Shown in pieces: positions 1-9,322 of a DNA stretch of 64,000 bases; position 1 is the first letter of the stretch; the number at the start of each line of letters is the position of its first letter. Origin of the DNA: Akkermansia muciniphila (GTDB lineage: Bacteria > Verrucomicrobiota > Verrucomicrobiia > Verrucomicrobiales > Akkermansiaceae); assembly GCA_945874895.1 (NCBI GenBank), contig CAMCIC010000004.1, positions 1-64,000 of the forward strand, given 5' to 3'. The notes under the pieces were generated by a model, which saw only the letters and a list, made by a program, of their open reading frames with translations, was not told the origin of the DNA and searched no databases. The position numbers and the translations under genes were made by a program.

Positions 1-11
1 CTTGGGCACAA

Positions 12-56
12 CCTGGGGCTACCCGCCCCAGGCCCCGGCAAGCTGTCGTCAGCTTG
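12..56. other. Two consecutive perfect hairpins at window edge
   Basis: Positions 12-19 pair with 25-32 (8 bp, GC-rich, 5-nt loop), and 39-45 pair with 50-56 (7 bp, loop TCGT). No T-tract follows either stem, so this is not a classical terminator. In frame 1 the first bases would read as a proline- and glycine-rich C-terminus ending at a TGA at 55-57, so this could be the tail of a gene that starts before the window. It could equally be part of a structured RNA or an intergenic repeat. The remainder up to about 265 shows nothing I recognise. Confidence 0.4.
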
Positions 57-265
57 ACCACGCCCGCTGTTGTTCAGTCGTGTTTTGAACCATTGCGATC
101 GATTCGAAAAGTTCATATTTCCTGTCCAGTTCTTGCGGGGGACGCTCCAGTTTCCTGTAATGCAACTTTTGACTCCGTGATCGACATTCACCCTTGCCGC
201 GGTCAGTGTCAGTAAAGCTCGATCATCATCAAACCAACCTAAGTCACTCCGTCACAACAATCACG

Positions 266-678
266 ATGAACCGTATCGCAATACAATCGATCCTCACAGC
301 AGCCACTCTATTCGCACTAACGGGGGGCAGTTGCTCGAATCCGCCGTCGGCAGAGGATTCAACCTTTCCGCTCATCCCACGCCCTGCGGTAGTGCCCCAA
401 CCGATGTCGAGGTCGCCACTGCGATCCGCTCATACTTCGCCAAACTTGATCCCGCTGAGAGAGTGCGCTCCGTTTCTTCCATCCGTATCGCCATGGACTC
501 CAAAGGATCCTGGTGGGCATGGGGTGAGTTCGTGCTTGGTCCCGGATCGGATGGCGGCGCTGTGATCATGAGTCGCAGCAGCGATGGCTGGAAAGTCATT
601 TCCCAAGGCAGCTCACCGGACGTCGATCTGATTCCAGCAGAAATCCGCAAGGAGCTCCGTCCTTCGGGAAACCGATAG
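266..678 (+). pseudogene. Small lipoprotein gene interrupted by a frameshift
   Basis: The first part, starting at ATG 266, reads as a lipoprotein signal peptide (MNRIAIQSILTAATLFALTG followed by GSC). The protein-like C-terminal part (from PTDVEVATAIRSYFAKLDP to the stop at 678, with a WWAWGEF motif) lies in the -1 frame. A C4 run at 395-398 sits where the frames should join: one extra C would give a smooth ...PAVVPPTDVEVATAI... junction and a protein of about 137 residues. The change could be a real inactivating deletion or a homopolymer error in the assembly. I do not recognise the family. It would be an outer-membrane or periplasmic lipoprotein if intact. Confidence 0.6.
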
Positions 679-764
679 AAAAGTCATATCAGGGATCGTC
701 ATCATTGCTAAATCTGGCGGCAATCACCAGTTCGACGAAACAGCGGAACAAGCCATGACGCTCC

Positions 765-1658
765 TCACGCCCGTTGTTTGGCGAGCTGATCGAGTACGCC
801 GTTGACGAAGCGACCGGAGTCGTTGGAGCCGAATTTTTTTGCCAGATCGATGGCCTCGTTGATGACGATGTTCGCGCTGAGTTCCGGACGAGTGATGAGT
901 TCCGACGCAGAGAGGCGCAAGATCGCGCGATCTACGGGATCGATGCGCTCTGGTGAAAAATTCTCGATGATTTCGGCAAGTCTTTGATCGACTTCGACCT
1001 TCTTTTTCAAGACGGTATCGACCATCAGATCAGCTTCGCTGCGGAGTTCTTGCAGATCGGCATGAGAGGTGCAGAGGTGCTTGAGATCGCTCTGCTCGGG
1101 GAATTGTTGGGGATCTTCTAGCATCTGCACTCGATCTGAAATCCGCTGCATGCGGCGCATGGATGCCAACACGGGTTCCATGTGTGGTCGCAATTCGGGA
1201 TGATCTTCCAATCCGAGGGGAAAGCGGTTGCGGGCGGAGGTGAGCTCGCGATTGATGCCGTAGAGTTTTTTGAGTGCTACTTCGATCTGCCCGACAACCT
1301 GGTCGTTGTCGATATCGTGTAGGGGAAGTTTTTTGATATTCTCCCACTGGATGGTCCAGAGCGATTCATAGCGCAGGATGTCTTGCAGTTCTTTTTTGAG
1401 ATCAGCCGAATCCTGAGCAGCACCTAAGCGTGCTAAGGCAGCGGGACACCGTTCTGACAACTCGAGCAACCGCTCTTGTCGACCTTGAGTGATGTGTTCC
1501 AGTGCCCGGAAGGTGTTCATCAAGAGCCGCCGACGATCTGGTTCGGTGAGCAGCTCCCAGAAGGTGTTGCGATACTCCTCTGCAGGAGCGCCTCCTTCCA
1601 GGTCGGCGCAATAGAGAAACTGAACGGCGGCCTCGCGGATTTGGCGTCGACTAGGCAT
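765..1658 (-). CDS. nusB: Transcription antitermination protein NusB, enlarged
   Basis: NusB binds boxA RNA together with NusE (S10) in antitermination complexes on rRNA operons and acts in the cytoplasm. The N-terminus (SRRQIREAAVQFLYCADL) and the C-terminal ~70 residues (IDPVDRAILRLSASELI, then INEAIDLAKKFG and FVNGVLDQLAK) match the family. At 297 residues it is about twice the usual 130-160: some 150 helical, charged residues are inserted between the first helix and the C-terminal core. Its ATG overlaps the end of ribH by 8 bp, so the two are translationally coupled, a common ribH-nusB arrangement. The identification is firm; the role of the insertion is unknown. Confidence 0.93.
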   Translation of the reverse strand: MPSRRQIREAAVQFLYCADLEGGAPAEEYRNTFWELLTEPDRRRLLMNTFRALEHITQGRQERLLELSERCPAALARLGAAQDSADLKKELQDILRYESLWTIQWENIKKLPLHDIDNDQVVGQIEVALKKLYGINRELTSARNRFPLGLEDHPELRPHMEPVLASMRRMQRISDRVQMLEDPQQFPEQSDLKHLCTSHADLQELRSEADLMVDTVLKKKVEVDQRLAEIIENFSPERIDPVDRAILRLSASELITRPELSANIVINEAIDLAKKFGSNDSGRFVNGVLDQLAKQRA

Positions 1659-2157
1659 TGGAGCGTGGGTTGGTTCTCGGAATCGAGCGGTCCAGCTCTT
1701 GGAAAATATCGATCATCGATGTGGCGGCGCGTGCCGCTTCTCTGCCACGATTGATGTTGGCGCCGATGCAGCGTGCATAGGCTTGTTTTTCGTCGTCCAC
1801 CAATAACACTTCGTGGATGATGGGGACGCAGTGGGAAATCGCAAGTTGTTGCAGAGAAGACGTCACCGTCTCCGCTACTAGGTCAGCATGGGCCGTCGCG
1901 CCGCGAATGATCAATCCGAGGGCGATCACGCACACGGGCTTATCGCGCTCCAATACATTGGCGATGGTAACGGGAATTTCGAAAGCGCCGGGAACGCGTA
2001 CGAGATCGACGCGCGATTGCGGCATCAACTCGCTGAGTTCGTCAATCGTGTTCTCCACCAGAGCGTCCGTAAATTGCTCATTGTATTTGGAGGCGACAAT
2101 GCAAATGCGCACTTTGGCTCCCAAGTGACGGGGTCTGGGTGGAAGAATCGAAGACAT
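1651..2157 (-). CDS. ribH: 6,7-dimethyl-8-ribityllumazine synthase
   Basis: RibH condenses 5-amino-6-ribitylamino-uracil with 3,4-dihydroxy-2-butanone 4-phosphate to lumazine, the penultimate step of riboflavin synthesis. The 168-residue length is normal for the family. Visible motifs are VRICIVASKYNEQFTDALVE near the N-terminus, VRVPGAFEIP (substrate loop), LGLIIRGATAHADLVAETV (the catalytic-histidine helix) and VLLVDDEKQAYARC near the C-terminus. It starts at ATG 2157 and is followed directly by nusB with an 8-bp overlap. No FMN riboswitch is evident in the 83-bp gap upstream. That gap holds a 12-bp palindrome (2225-2236) next to a T-run. Confidence 0.96.
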   Translation of the reverse strand: MSSILPPRPRHLGAKVRICIVASKYNEQFTDALVENTIDELSELMPQSRVDLVRVPGAFEIPVTIANVLERDKPVCVIALGLIIRGATAHADLVAETVTSSLQQLAISHCVPIIHEVLLVDDEKQAYARCIGANINRGREAARAATSMIDIFQELDRSIPRTNPRSNA

Positions 2158-2240
2158 CGGAAGGGCTTTATGCGATCAAATTTCCTTGATGTCAACGATC
2201 AGAGTGTCTTGATGAGGTTTTTTTCACGCATGCGTGGCGA

Positions 2241-3389
2241 TCAACGATGATTTCCTGCATGATTCAGATCTTTGTCATCACCGTGCCGAATCAACCCGAT
2301 CTCATCGGCTTCCAATTGAATGCGGTCGTTCAAATTGCGAGCTTTCACTCGGTGATCCCGTTTGGCGCGCCGTTCGGTATTGATTTGACGCTTCTTTTGG
2401 CGACGTCGCAATTTTTCAATCTCCTCATCAAGCCGTAGATAGCTGAGTAAACGCTCTTCATCGAGTTGGCCGATTTTTACAGCGTCACGAATGGCGCAAC
2501 CCTTGTCGTTCTGATGCTTGCAATCTTGGAAGCGACACTGCAAGGCGATCTGATCGACATCTGAGAAGCTCTCTCGGAGAGTCTGCTCATCGGTCCACAT
2601 TTGGATTTCTCGCATCCCGGGGTTGTCGATGATCAACCCGCGCTTGGGCAGGGGCACCAGTTCGCGTGCGGTGGTGGTGTGCCGTCCTTTGCCCGTTACT
2701 TCGTTGACTTCATCGGTCCACTGCCACTCTTCGCCATACAGTTGATTGACCAGAGTCGATTTTCCCACACCGCTGGAACCTACGATGCACATGGTCGTTC
2801 CTCGCTTCAAATGACTCAGCAGAACCTTCAGTCCGGTATTGTGCAAGGCACTGGTAATATGGATCGAGGCTTCGGGGCAGAGTGCTTGCAGCAACTCCAC
2901 AGCTTCTTGGTTTTGTTTTTTGGGATAGAGATCCGCTTTGTTGAGCAATACCACAGCCTTTGCTCCCGAGCGTTGGATCAGGGTGAAATACCGTTCCATG
3001 CGTCGAGGATTGAAGTCATCCCCTGCATCGGTCACGACGGCAACAATGTCGATGTTGGTGCCGATCACTTGCTCCTCCGTGCTTTTGCCGGGCATCTTGC
3101 GTGAGAAGCAAGACTGGCGTGGCAAGCGTGCGCGGATGACATGCTCCTCATTCTCGCCGCCCAATTTCACAGCGACCCAGTCACCCACTGCGGGAAGATC
3201 GGCATCGTTTGCCGCATCATGCCAGACCTTGCCGGAGAGCACGACGTCGATTTCCTCGCCATCTTCGAGAAACGCACCGTAATTGATCGGGCTCTCGCGG
3301 ATCAATCGTGCGGGCACCCAGTCATTCGTCGGCAGCGCGGCAAATGCTTCGGCAAAAAAGGAGTTCCATCCCAAGTCTTCCAGAGTCAC
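2241..3389 (-). CDS. rsgA: Ribosome small subunit-dependent GTPase A
   Basis: RsgA is a circularly permuted GTPase that checks late 30S subunit maturation. The 382-residue protein has an N-terminal OB-fold, then the GTPase motifs in permuted order: LNKAD (G4), GSSGVGKSTL (G1, P-loop) and DNPGMREIQ (G3). The zinc module follows as C-x4-C-x-H-x5-C (CRFQDCKHQNDKGC). A long Lys/Arg-rich C-terminal tail (KLRRRQKKRQINTERRAKRD) would help rRNA binding. The start at 3389 is a GTG, which keeps the N-terminal segment TLEDLGWNSFF found in this family. It stands alone, divergent from the porin-like gene. Confidence 0.95.
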   Translation of the reverse strand: MTLEDLGWNSFFAEAFAALPTNDWVPARLIRESPINYGAFLEDGEEIDVVLSGKVWHDAANDADLPAVGDWVAVKLGGENEEHVIRARLPRQSCFSRKMPGKSTEEQVIGTNIDIVAVVTDAGDDFNPRRMERYFTLIQRSGAKAVVLLNKADLYPKKQNQEAVELLQALCPEASIHITSALHNTGLKVLLSHLKRGTTMCIVGSSGVGKSTLVNQLYGEEWQWTDEVNEVTGKGRHTTTARELVPLPKRGLIIDNPGMREIQMWTDEQTLRESFSDVDQIALQCRFQDCKHQNDKGCAIRDAVKIGQLDEERLLSYLRLDEEIEKLRRRQKKRQINTERRAKRDHRVKARNLNDRIQLEADEIGLIRHGDDKDLNHAGNHR

Positions 3390-3464
3390 TGACCAAAACC
3401 CTACTCGAGAATCTGGTGCGAGGAAATGCTTTTATTTTGTCGTTTGCCGATTAGGATGGCGTTG

Positions 3465-4154
3465 ATGAAGATGTTTGCATGCTTGGGGATTCTCGCCACC
3501 GCAGTGGCGCAGGCGGAAGTGGAATCGGAAATCCCATGGGGAATCGAAGCTGTGACCGGTTACCGTAGCAAAATGGTGCATCGTGGATTTTCGTTGGCCG
3601 ATGATGTGAATGATTATCAACTGGAAACAGAAATTGCCATTTCGAACGACTGGAGTTTCAACTTTACGGCACTTTACGCAACGGGCTCAGGAAAGGGGAA
3701 TGATTATTCAGAATCGTCCGCATTAGCGGAATTCCGCTATGATGCCGCAAGCTGGAGCGCTGGATGGATGGCGGGATTTCGCGATTTTACCGCCACATTT
3801 TTCCGCGACGGATGGGAGAGTGGTCCTTTCCTTACGTATCGCTTCAATGAGGATCTGGATCTCAGAGCAGAATACCTCTATGATCAAGGAGGAGAATCCA
3901 TGTATGGCGCGGTTCGCTTGTCATGGAGTCATTCATTGAGCGAAAAGTCCTTCGTTTCCGTAGTCGGCGGAGTCAGTCACGTGGAAGATTACTATGGGAG
4001 CGAGGGCTTGCACTCCATCGATTTGCGTGCCTCCTACACATATCTTCTCCTTTCCCATGTGTCCCTCACACCATTCATCGGTAGCGTTGCGGCTTTGGAT
4101 AACAGGGCGGACGATGCTATGCTGGGTGGCGTATGGTTTGAAGTTACCTTCTGA
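3465..4154 (+). CDS. Putative outer-membrane beta-barrel protein (TorF/porin-like)
   Basis: The start at 3465 gives a clean signal peptide (MKMFACLGILATAVAQA) and lies 8 nt after an AGGA; in-frame ATGs at 3426 and 3456 are less well placed. The mature part alternates polar and aromatic residues as in beta-barrels (GYRSKMVHRGFSLADD, YQLETEIAISNDWSFNFTAL, LRAEYLYDQGG) and ends in a terminal phenylalanine (VWFEVTF), the usual outer-membrane assembly signal. The early 'YRSKMVHRGFS' block resembles the start of TorF-type putative porins. At about 229 residues it would form a small barrel. It converges with rpoN, with only 2 bp between the stops. The substrate is unknown. Confidence 0.7.
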   Translation: MKMFACLGILATAVAQAEVESEIPWGIEAVTGYRSKMVHRGFSLADDVNDYQLETEIAISNDWSFNFTALYATGSGKGNDYSESSALAEFRYDAASWSAGWMAGFRDFTATFFRDGWESGPFLTYRFNEDLDLRAEYLYDQGGESMYGAVRLSWSHSLSEKSFVSVVGGVSHVEDYYGSEGLHSIDLRASYTYLLLSHVSLTPFIGSVAALDNRADDAMLGGVWFEVTF

Positions 4155-4156
4155 TC

Positions 4157-5548
4157 TCAGCGCTTGCGCAAATGGGATGGCAAAATGTGCAGTTGTTCGC
4201 GGTATTTGGCCACCGTGCGCCTTTTGATTTCGATGCCGGATTGATTGAGTTGTTTCGTCAAAGCATCATCCGACAAAGGCTTCGAAGGGTTTTCCTGCTG
4301 GATGAGCGTTTGGATCGCATCTCGAACCGCAGCGTTGGATAACTCTGCGCCGCTCGATGTTTGATATCCGGTGGCAAAGAATGCACGCATCTCCATCATA
4401 CCGTGAGGGGTCATGACGAATTTTCCCGCGACTGCACGAGAAATGGTGGTGGCATGCATGCCCAAGTCCTCTCCGATTTCCGCCATGGTCATGGGGCGGA
4501 GCTTGGCGTGACCATAGAGAAAGAAGGGTTGCTGTCGCACAATGATCCGCTCGGCTATGCGAAAAATGGTTTCCTGACGCAAGGAGATCGAGCTCATCAA
4601 CGACCGCCCGTCGCGGATATTTTCGCGGATGTATTCGATCGCTTTTTTGTCACTGCCCATTTTGCCCAGCAGGTCTTTGTAGAAATCACTGATGCGTAGC
4701 CGGGGAATGTAGTGATTGGTGAGCTCGGCCTCGAATTCACCGTCCCGATTGCGATGGATGATCACGTCCGCCGTGATGTGAGGATTGGAGGTCGGATGGA
4801 ACGATCCACCTGGGTCGGGATTGAGTTGAGCGATCGCTTCTGTAGCATCGGCAATGCGATCGACCGTAGTGCCCAACGCACGAGCAATCTGCTGCAAGTG
4901 TCTTCGTGCAAGATCAGGCAAATGTGCGTCACAGATTTTATATTCCAGGCTGTCTTCGCGATCGAGACGACGCAACTGGATCAACAGACATTCGCGCAAG
5001 TCTGCTGCCCCGATCCCAGCGGGATCAAAAGACTGAAGCGCACCCAGCGCTTCCTCCATCATGGCGGGGCGGATGGATAGACGCTCGGCTAACACATGCG
5101 CTTTCATATCAAGAAATCCACGCTCGTTGAGATTGCCGATCAATGCCATCGCAACTTCTTTGATCTCATTGCGAGCCAGCGATTGCTGGAGCTGTAAGGC
5201 GAGGTGTTGCTGCAAGGTTTCTGGGGCGACAATCGAATCATAGAGAAACTGCCTTCGCTCCTCGTCATCGGAATGATGCGATTGACACGCACTCCGCGTG
5301 ATGTCCCTATCGCGGAAATCGTCATAGGTATCACTCATTCCTGATTCACCCAGTGCAGATTCCGTTTCAACAGCGAGGTCCTCCCATTCCTCATCAATCG
5401 ACTCGAGAGTCGGATTGGTGGACATGGCTTGGTGAATCATCTGACTCAATTCAAGACTGCTCGATTGCAAGATCTCCAAACTCCTTCGCATCTGCGGAGT
5501 GAGAGTTTGCTGCTGGGTGAGCGAATGATGAAGGGAGGCTTCAGCCAT
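4157..5548 (-). CDS. rpoN: RNA polymerase sigma-54 factor
   Basis: Sigma-54 directs RNA polymerase to -24/-12 promoters that need an AAA+ activator. Region I is glutamine/leucine-rich (HHSLTQQQTLTPQMRRSLEI), as required for activator response. The core-binding and helix-turn-helix regions follow, and the diagnostic RpoN box appears as KRRTVAKYREQLHILPSH at the C-terminus. I chose ATG 5548 (MAEASLHHSL, 463 residues); an in-frame TTG at 5575 would overlap a good -10 hexamer. No sigma-54 activator (GAFTGA-type AAA+) occurs in the window, and I found no convincing -24/-12 site. The gene is monocistronic. Confidence 0.95.
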   Translation of the reverse strand: MAEASLHHSLTQQQTLTPQMRRSLEILQSSSLELSQMIHQAMSTNPTLESIDEEWEDLAVETESALGESGMSDTYDDFRDRDITRSACQSHHSDDEERRQFLYDSIVAPETLQQHLALQLQQSLARNEIKEVAMALIGNLNERGFLDMKAHVLAERLSIRPAMMEEALGALQSFDPAGIGAADLRECLLIQLRRLDREDSLEYKICDAHLPDLARRHLQQIARALGTTVDRIADATEAIAQLNPDPGGSFHPTSNPHITADVIIHRNRDGEFEAELTNHYIPRLRISDFYKDLLGKMGSDKKAIEYIRENIRDGRSLMSSISLRQETIFRIAERIIVRQQPFFLYGHAKLRPMTMAEIGEDLGMHATTISRAVAGKFVMTPHGMMEMRAFFATGYQTSSGAELSNAAVRDAIQTLIQQENPSKPLSDDALTKQLNQSGIEIKRRTVAKYREQLHILPSHLRKR

Positions 5549-5574
5549 GGAGTGACTGAATCTTGCATCGAACA

Positions 5575-5580
5575 ATTATA
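5575..5580 (-). promoter_or_regulatory. Candidate -10 box for rpoN
   Basis: A perfect TATAAT on the minus strand lies 27-32 nt before the rpoN ATG at 5548. The -35 region at the expected distance does not match TTGACA. Its position argues against the TTG at 5575 as the rpoN start. Confidence 0.4.
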
Positions 5581-5769
5581 ATGCAAGCAGTTTTCATGCC
5601 ATCTTTTTTTGCGAGTTAAAAATGATGGTCGGAACCTGGTTGATTCCAAGTGTTCAGAGGGTTTTATGTAGCAAAAAAGGGTCTTTCTTGCAGATGAGAA
5701 TTCATCGCGACGATCTCCCTACGCAAGCAATGGATAGAAATGTGATAAGTCGAGCGTAATAGGAATCGA

Positions 5770-7875
5770 ATGAAGTTACCAACTTTTACGCATCATGCTC
5801 TATTCGGTCTTGCTCTGACATCAGGAGTGTTCGTTGCTCCTCTAACGGCTAAGCCAGAAACAACTGCCAGTGTGGCATTGTCGCCGCAAGGCGAGACAAT
5901 CAAGGCCAAGTATGCAGCTATGCTATCGGCATTGCAGCGAGAGACGATCGAACGCCTTCCAGTTCTTGACGAGCGAAAAGCAAGCGCGCTCCAAAAAGCG
6001 AGTGAAGAGACGCGTCGTGCTCTGACTGCGGTCGAGTCGGCGCAGAAAAATGCCGGCCAGGTGGGGAATGCAAAGGCGCTTGTCGAGCACGCGAAAGGCA
6101 AGTGGATCGGCGGAGCAGAAAAAAGCATAGCAGCAGCGAAGGAATCATTGGCCAAGGCGCAAGACGCTACGTCTCGAGCTGCGGCAGAAAAGGAGATTGC
6201 CAAGTGGGAAGCCAACAAGCAGGACGGCATGAAGGCTCTAGCGGAACGCCAGTCCTTACTAGATCAGGCCCTCAAGACGGACGCGGCTAACAAAATAGCT
6301 CTCGATCAAGCCAATGATCTCTTCGCAAAGACCAAGGCAGAAGAAGCACAGGCGGCGAAGGATTTGATGGATCAAATGGCTCCCGTATGCGCTGTCGATA
6401 AGATGGATGACAGTCTCGTCAAGTGCGTGGTTCTCCTGCACGCTACACCCACAGGTCTCGCCGCTTACGCATCCTTAGGATCAACTCAGGCAGCCCTTGT
6501 GGACAGTCTTCTGAGCAATCCCGCGATGATGAAAGCGATGCTGGTCTCTGGTGGGGCAAGCTTCGGACAGTATGGCAAGGCCATGGAAATTTTCACCACG
6601 ATCCAAAAGGCAAGCCCTCGCTCGAAAGAGGGGAATTTGCAACGATTGGCGTTGGCCACGGCCTTGGAGCACGCCAAGCCCATCGAACAATCCAACCCAG
6701 ACGCGGTCAAAGATGGCGCGGAATTCATTGATCCTGTGAAACGCTATTTGCATTATGAAAAAGCATACCTCGAGGGTGAGTTGGATCCAGCTTTCAAAAA
6801 CTTTACGGTATGGGAATATCGCATGGTGGTGGATAGCGATGCCCCGGATGAGATTTTGCAATGGGGGCGTAACATGCTGCGTAACTACCGTCCCGATCAT
6901 ATCGAAACCAATGACTATGGCTGGCGTTACGTCGCTTCGGTGAAAACCGAAGTTCCCTATGGCTCGCAAAATGTTCAGTTCGACCTACCCACTCAGCACA
7001 AATACCAAAATATCATCAAAAATGGTGGAGTATGCGGGCGTCGTGCGTTTTTCGGCCGGTTTATCTTAAAAAGTTTCGGCATACCCACGTGGGGAGTCAC
7101 GCAAAAAGCGCATGCGGCGCTCAGCCATTGGACCCCCAAAGGCTGGGTGGTGAACCTCGGCGCGGGTTTTCAAGCAAGCTGGTGGGATAAGGAGGAGGTA
7201 TCCATGAGTGGTACACAGTTTCTTCTGGAAACACAAGCCCGCGCCCATCCCGAAGAATGCATCAAAGTAATGCGTGCAGAGTGGGTCAGTCGCATCCTCG
7301 GTGAACCGGCTTTCAATGAACGCAAAAACGTAGCAGGTGGTCTATGGAGCCGTGTCGCGCTTTACCAGTCTAGAATCCTGGCCGCCACCGCCGTTCCCCT
7401 CGGTCCATTGGGGCAGGAGCTCGCAGAAGCGAATGAGCGCGAGCAGAAAGTGAAATCACAGGCGGTCTCGAAGGCCGACATAGGCATCAACGTTCAAAAG
7501 GGTGTCATCACGGTTCCCGCGGTGTCTCATGCCAAAACATCAGGTAAATCGGCTGCCATGAAGTGTTACAAGGGCGGGATGCAGATTCATGCGCTTGGCG
7601 GCTTCAAAGCAGACTATGTCGTAGAAGCCCCAGTCGCCGGAAGATATACTTTGAGCGCCCAAGTCACTACCGTGCAGGATGGTCAACAGGCAATGATCAC
7701 AGTGAATGCTGGCAAGCCATGTCCCATGACCATTCCCTATACCGTCGGCATGTGGCAGCCAACCACTCCTGTGGAAGTGCATCTGACCGAGGGGAAAAAC
7801 ACCATTCAGTTGGAATTGGCTGCGGGGAGTCGCGGCGTCACCATCAAGGATTTTGTGATGACACCCCTCAAGTAA
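5770..7875 (+). CDS. Secreted transglutaminase-fold protein with coiled coil and C-terminal beta domain
   Basis: The 701-residue protein has a signal peptide ([17 protein letters not shown]) and then about 200 residues of Ala/Lys/Glu-rich coiled coil. A central domain contains [19 protein letters not shown] (Cys422) and [14 protein letters not shown] (His448), the Cys-His pattern of transglutaminase-like cysteine peptidases. A C-terminal ~110-residue region ([18 protein letters not shown] ... [10 protein letters not shown] ... [13 protein letters not shown]) reads as a carbohydrate-binding-like beta sandwich. An AGGA 5 nt upstream supports the start at 5770. The sulfatase follows 17 bp later, so co-expression is likely. 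A role in cleaving or cross-linking a surface or extracellular substrate is inferred only. Confidence 0.65.
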   Translation: MKLPTFTHHALFGLALTSGVFVAPLTAKPETTASVALSPQGETIKAKYAAMLSALQRETIERLPVLDERKASALQKASEETRRALTAVESAQKNAGQVGNAKALVEHAKGKWIGGAEKSIAAAKESLAKAQDATSRAAAEKEIAKWEANKQDGMKALAERQSLLDQALKTDAANKIALDQANDLFAKTKAEEAQAAKDLMDQMAPVCAVDKMDDSLVKCVVLLHATPTGLAAYASLGSTQAALVDSLLSNPAMMKAMLVSGGASFGQYGKAMEIFTTIQKASPRSKEGNLQRLALATALEHAKPIEQSNPDAVKDGAEFIDPVKRYLHYEKAYLEGELDPAFKNFTVWEYRMVVDSDAPDEILQWGRNMLRNYRPDHIETNDYGWRYVASVKTEVPYGSQNVQFDLPTQHKYQNIIKNGGVCGRRAFFGRFILKSFGIPTWGVTQKAHAALSHWTPKGWVVNLGAGFQASWWDKEEVSMSGTQFLLETQARAHPEECIKVMRAEWVSRILGEPAFNERKNVAGGLWSRVALYQSRILAATAVPLGPLGQELAEANEREQKVKSQAVSKADIGINVQKGVITVPAVSHAKTSGKSAAMKCYKGGMQIHALGGFKADYVVEAPVAGRYTLSAQVTTVQDGQQAMITVNAGKPCPMTIPYTVGMWQPTTPVEVHLTEGKNTIQLELAAGSRGVTIKDFVMTPLK

Positions 7876-7892
7876 TGTGTTTTGATTTTCCG

Positions 7893-9287
7893 ATGAAACG
7901 TCTCCTCAGTCTCCTCCTGTTCGGATTTTCCGTGTTGCCGAATTCAGCGGCGGAAAAGCCGAATATCATTTTTATTCTCAGCGATGATTTGGCGCAAGGG
8001 GACCTGGGTTGTTACGGTCAAAAAATCATCCAGACCCCGCGCATGGATCAAATGGCTCGCGAAGGCACAAGATATCTGCAAGGATATTGCGGAACAACCG
8101 TATGCGCTCCCAGTCGCACATCTCTCATCACGGGTCTTCATAGCGGTCATGCCGCAGTTCGCGGCAATTGGGAAATCGCACTGGGTGAAGGTCAATACCC
8201 ACTGCCAAAGGAAACGGTCACGGTCGCCGAAATTCTCAAAACCCAAGGCTATGCAACCGCAGTCATGGGCAAGTGGGGCATGGGAATGTTTCACACGACA
8301 GGCAATCCCCTGAAACAAGGATTCGATCACTTTTTCGGTTACAACTGCCAACGCCACGCTCATTCGTATTTTCCGACGCATTTGTATCAAGATGACAGAA
8401 AAATCGAGCTTTTAGGCAACGAAAACGGTGGAAAAAAAGTGTATGCACAGAACCTGATTCAACAGGACGTCATGCAGTGGGTTCGCTCGAAAAAAGATGA
8501 GTCGTTTTTTTTGTATTATGCGGTGACTTTGCCACACGGCAATCATGAGATCGATGATTTTGGCATCTACAAGGATCGACCATGGACGAACGAGCAAAAA
8601 GCCTATGCTGCGCAGGTGACGCGTCTCGATACCGACATTGGCAAGTTGCTCGATCTGCTCAAGGAATTGAAATTGGATGACAATACCCTCGTGATGTTGG
8701 CAGGCGATAACGGTTCTTCCTTTTCCCCTCAGTCGGGCATCGGCAAGCTTTTTGATCAGGCGTCGAATGGCATGAGAGGTTTCAAGCGGGGTTTGTATGA
8801 AGGGGCCCTGCGCCAAGCAGCGATCGCGCGTTGGCCTGGAAAAATACCTGCGAACAAAGTGCGCTCTGAACCGTGGGTCTTTTGGGATTTCTTGCCCACC
8901 GCCGCAGAAGTTGCAGGCGCGACCATTCCTCCAGAGTGCAAAACGGATGGGTTGTCATTGCTCCGTTTTTTGCAGGGTGGCCCGGCTCCTCAACGCGATT
9001 CGTTTTACTGGGAACTGCACGAAGGAAAGCCGATACAAGCCGTGCGTTTCGGTGAGAGGCTGCAATGGAAAGCAGTCAAAAACGGTCCTAATGCTTCCAT
9101 CGAACTGTATGACCTTCAGAATGATCCCACTGAGGCGAAGGATATTGCTGCTGAACATGCTGATATCGTTGAACAAGCGAAACAACGGATGTTCTCTTCA
9201 CGGTCCGAAAATCCTGACTGGCCTCTCGATGGACCTGCTGCGGCGCGAGTGAAGAAAAAGGGTGCACCATCCAAATCGAAGCGGTAG
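7893..9287 (+). CDS. Secreted type I sulfatase (arylsulfatase family)
   Basis: Type I sulfatases hydrolyse sulfate esters using a formylglycine made from Cys or Ser. The signature is present: [15 protein letters not shown], with the modified cysteine at residue 71, as is the metal-binding start [20 protein letters not shown] and a later [11 protein letters not shown] 7893 gives a typical signal peptide ([20 protein letters not shown]), so the enzyme is exported; an ATG at 7875 overlapping the upstream stop is possible. Length is 464 residues, normal for the family. The substrate cannot be read from sequence; sulfated polysaccharide is plausible. An FGE-like lipoprotein that could activate it is encoded at 61080. 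Confidence 0.93.
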   Translation: MKRLLSLLLFGFSVLPNSAAEKPNIIFILSDDLAQGDLGCYGQKIIQTPRMDQMAREGTRYLQGYCGTTVCAPSRTSLITGLHSGHAAVRGNWEIALGEGQYPLPKETVTVAEILKTQGYATAVMGKWGMGMFHTTGNPLKQGFDHFFGYNCQRHAHSYFPTHLYQDDRKIELLGNENGGKKVYAQNLIQQDVMQWVRSKKDESFFLYYAVTLPHGNHEIDDFGIYKDRPWTNEQKAYAAQVTRLDTDIGKLLDLLKELKLDDNTLVMLAGDNGSSFSPQSGIGKLFDQASNGMRGFKRGLYEGALRQAAIARWPGKIPANKVRSEPWVFWDFLPTAAEVAGATIPPECKTDGLSLLRFLQGGPAPQRDSFYWELHEGKPIQAVRFGERLQWKAVKNGPNASIELYDLQNDPTEAKDIAAEHADIVEQAKQRMFSSRSENPDWPLDGPAAARVKKKGAPSKSKR

Positions 9288-9322
9288 AACCAGCGTTTCA
9301 GGGAAAATGGCAGACATCATGT

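Noticed and set aside
2218-2236. T-run with 12-bp palindrome as a terminator of rsgA
   Set aside because: For the leftward rsgA transcript the run reads as A after the stem, not U, so it is not an intrinsic terminator.
4157-5548. Sigma-54-dependent promoters near rpoN or elsewhere
   Set aside because: The TGGCAC words I found by eye do not have TTGC at the right distance.
7563-7892. Extended N-terminus of the sulfatase
   Set aside because: The extra 110 codons overlap the coding frame of the upstream protein and would bury the signal peptide at 7893.
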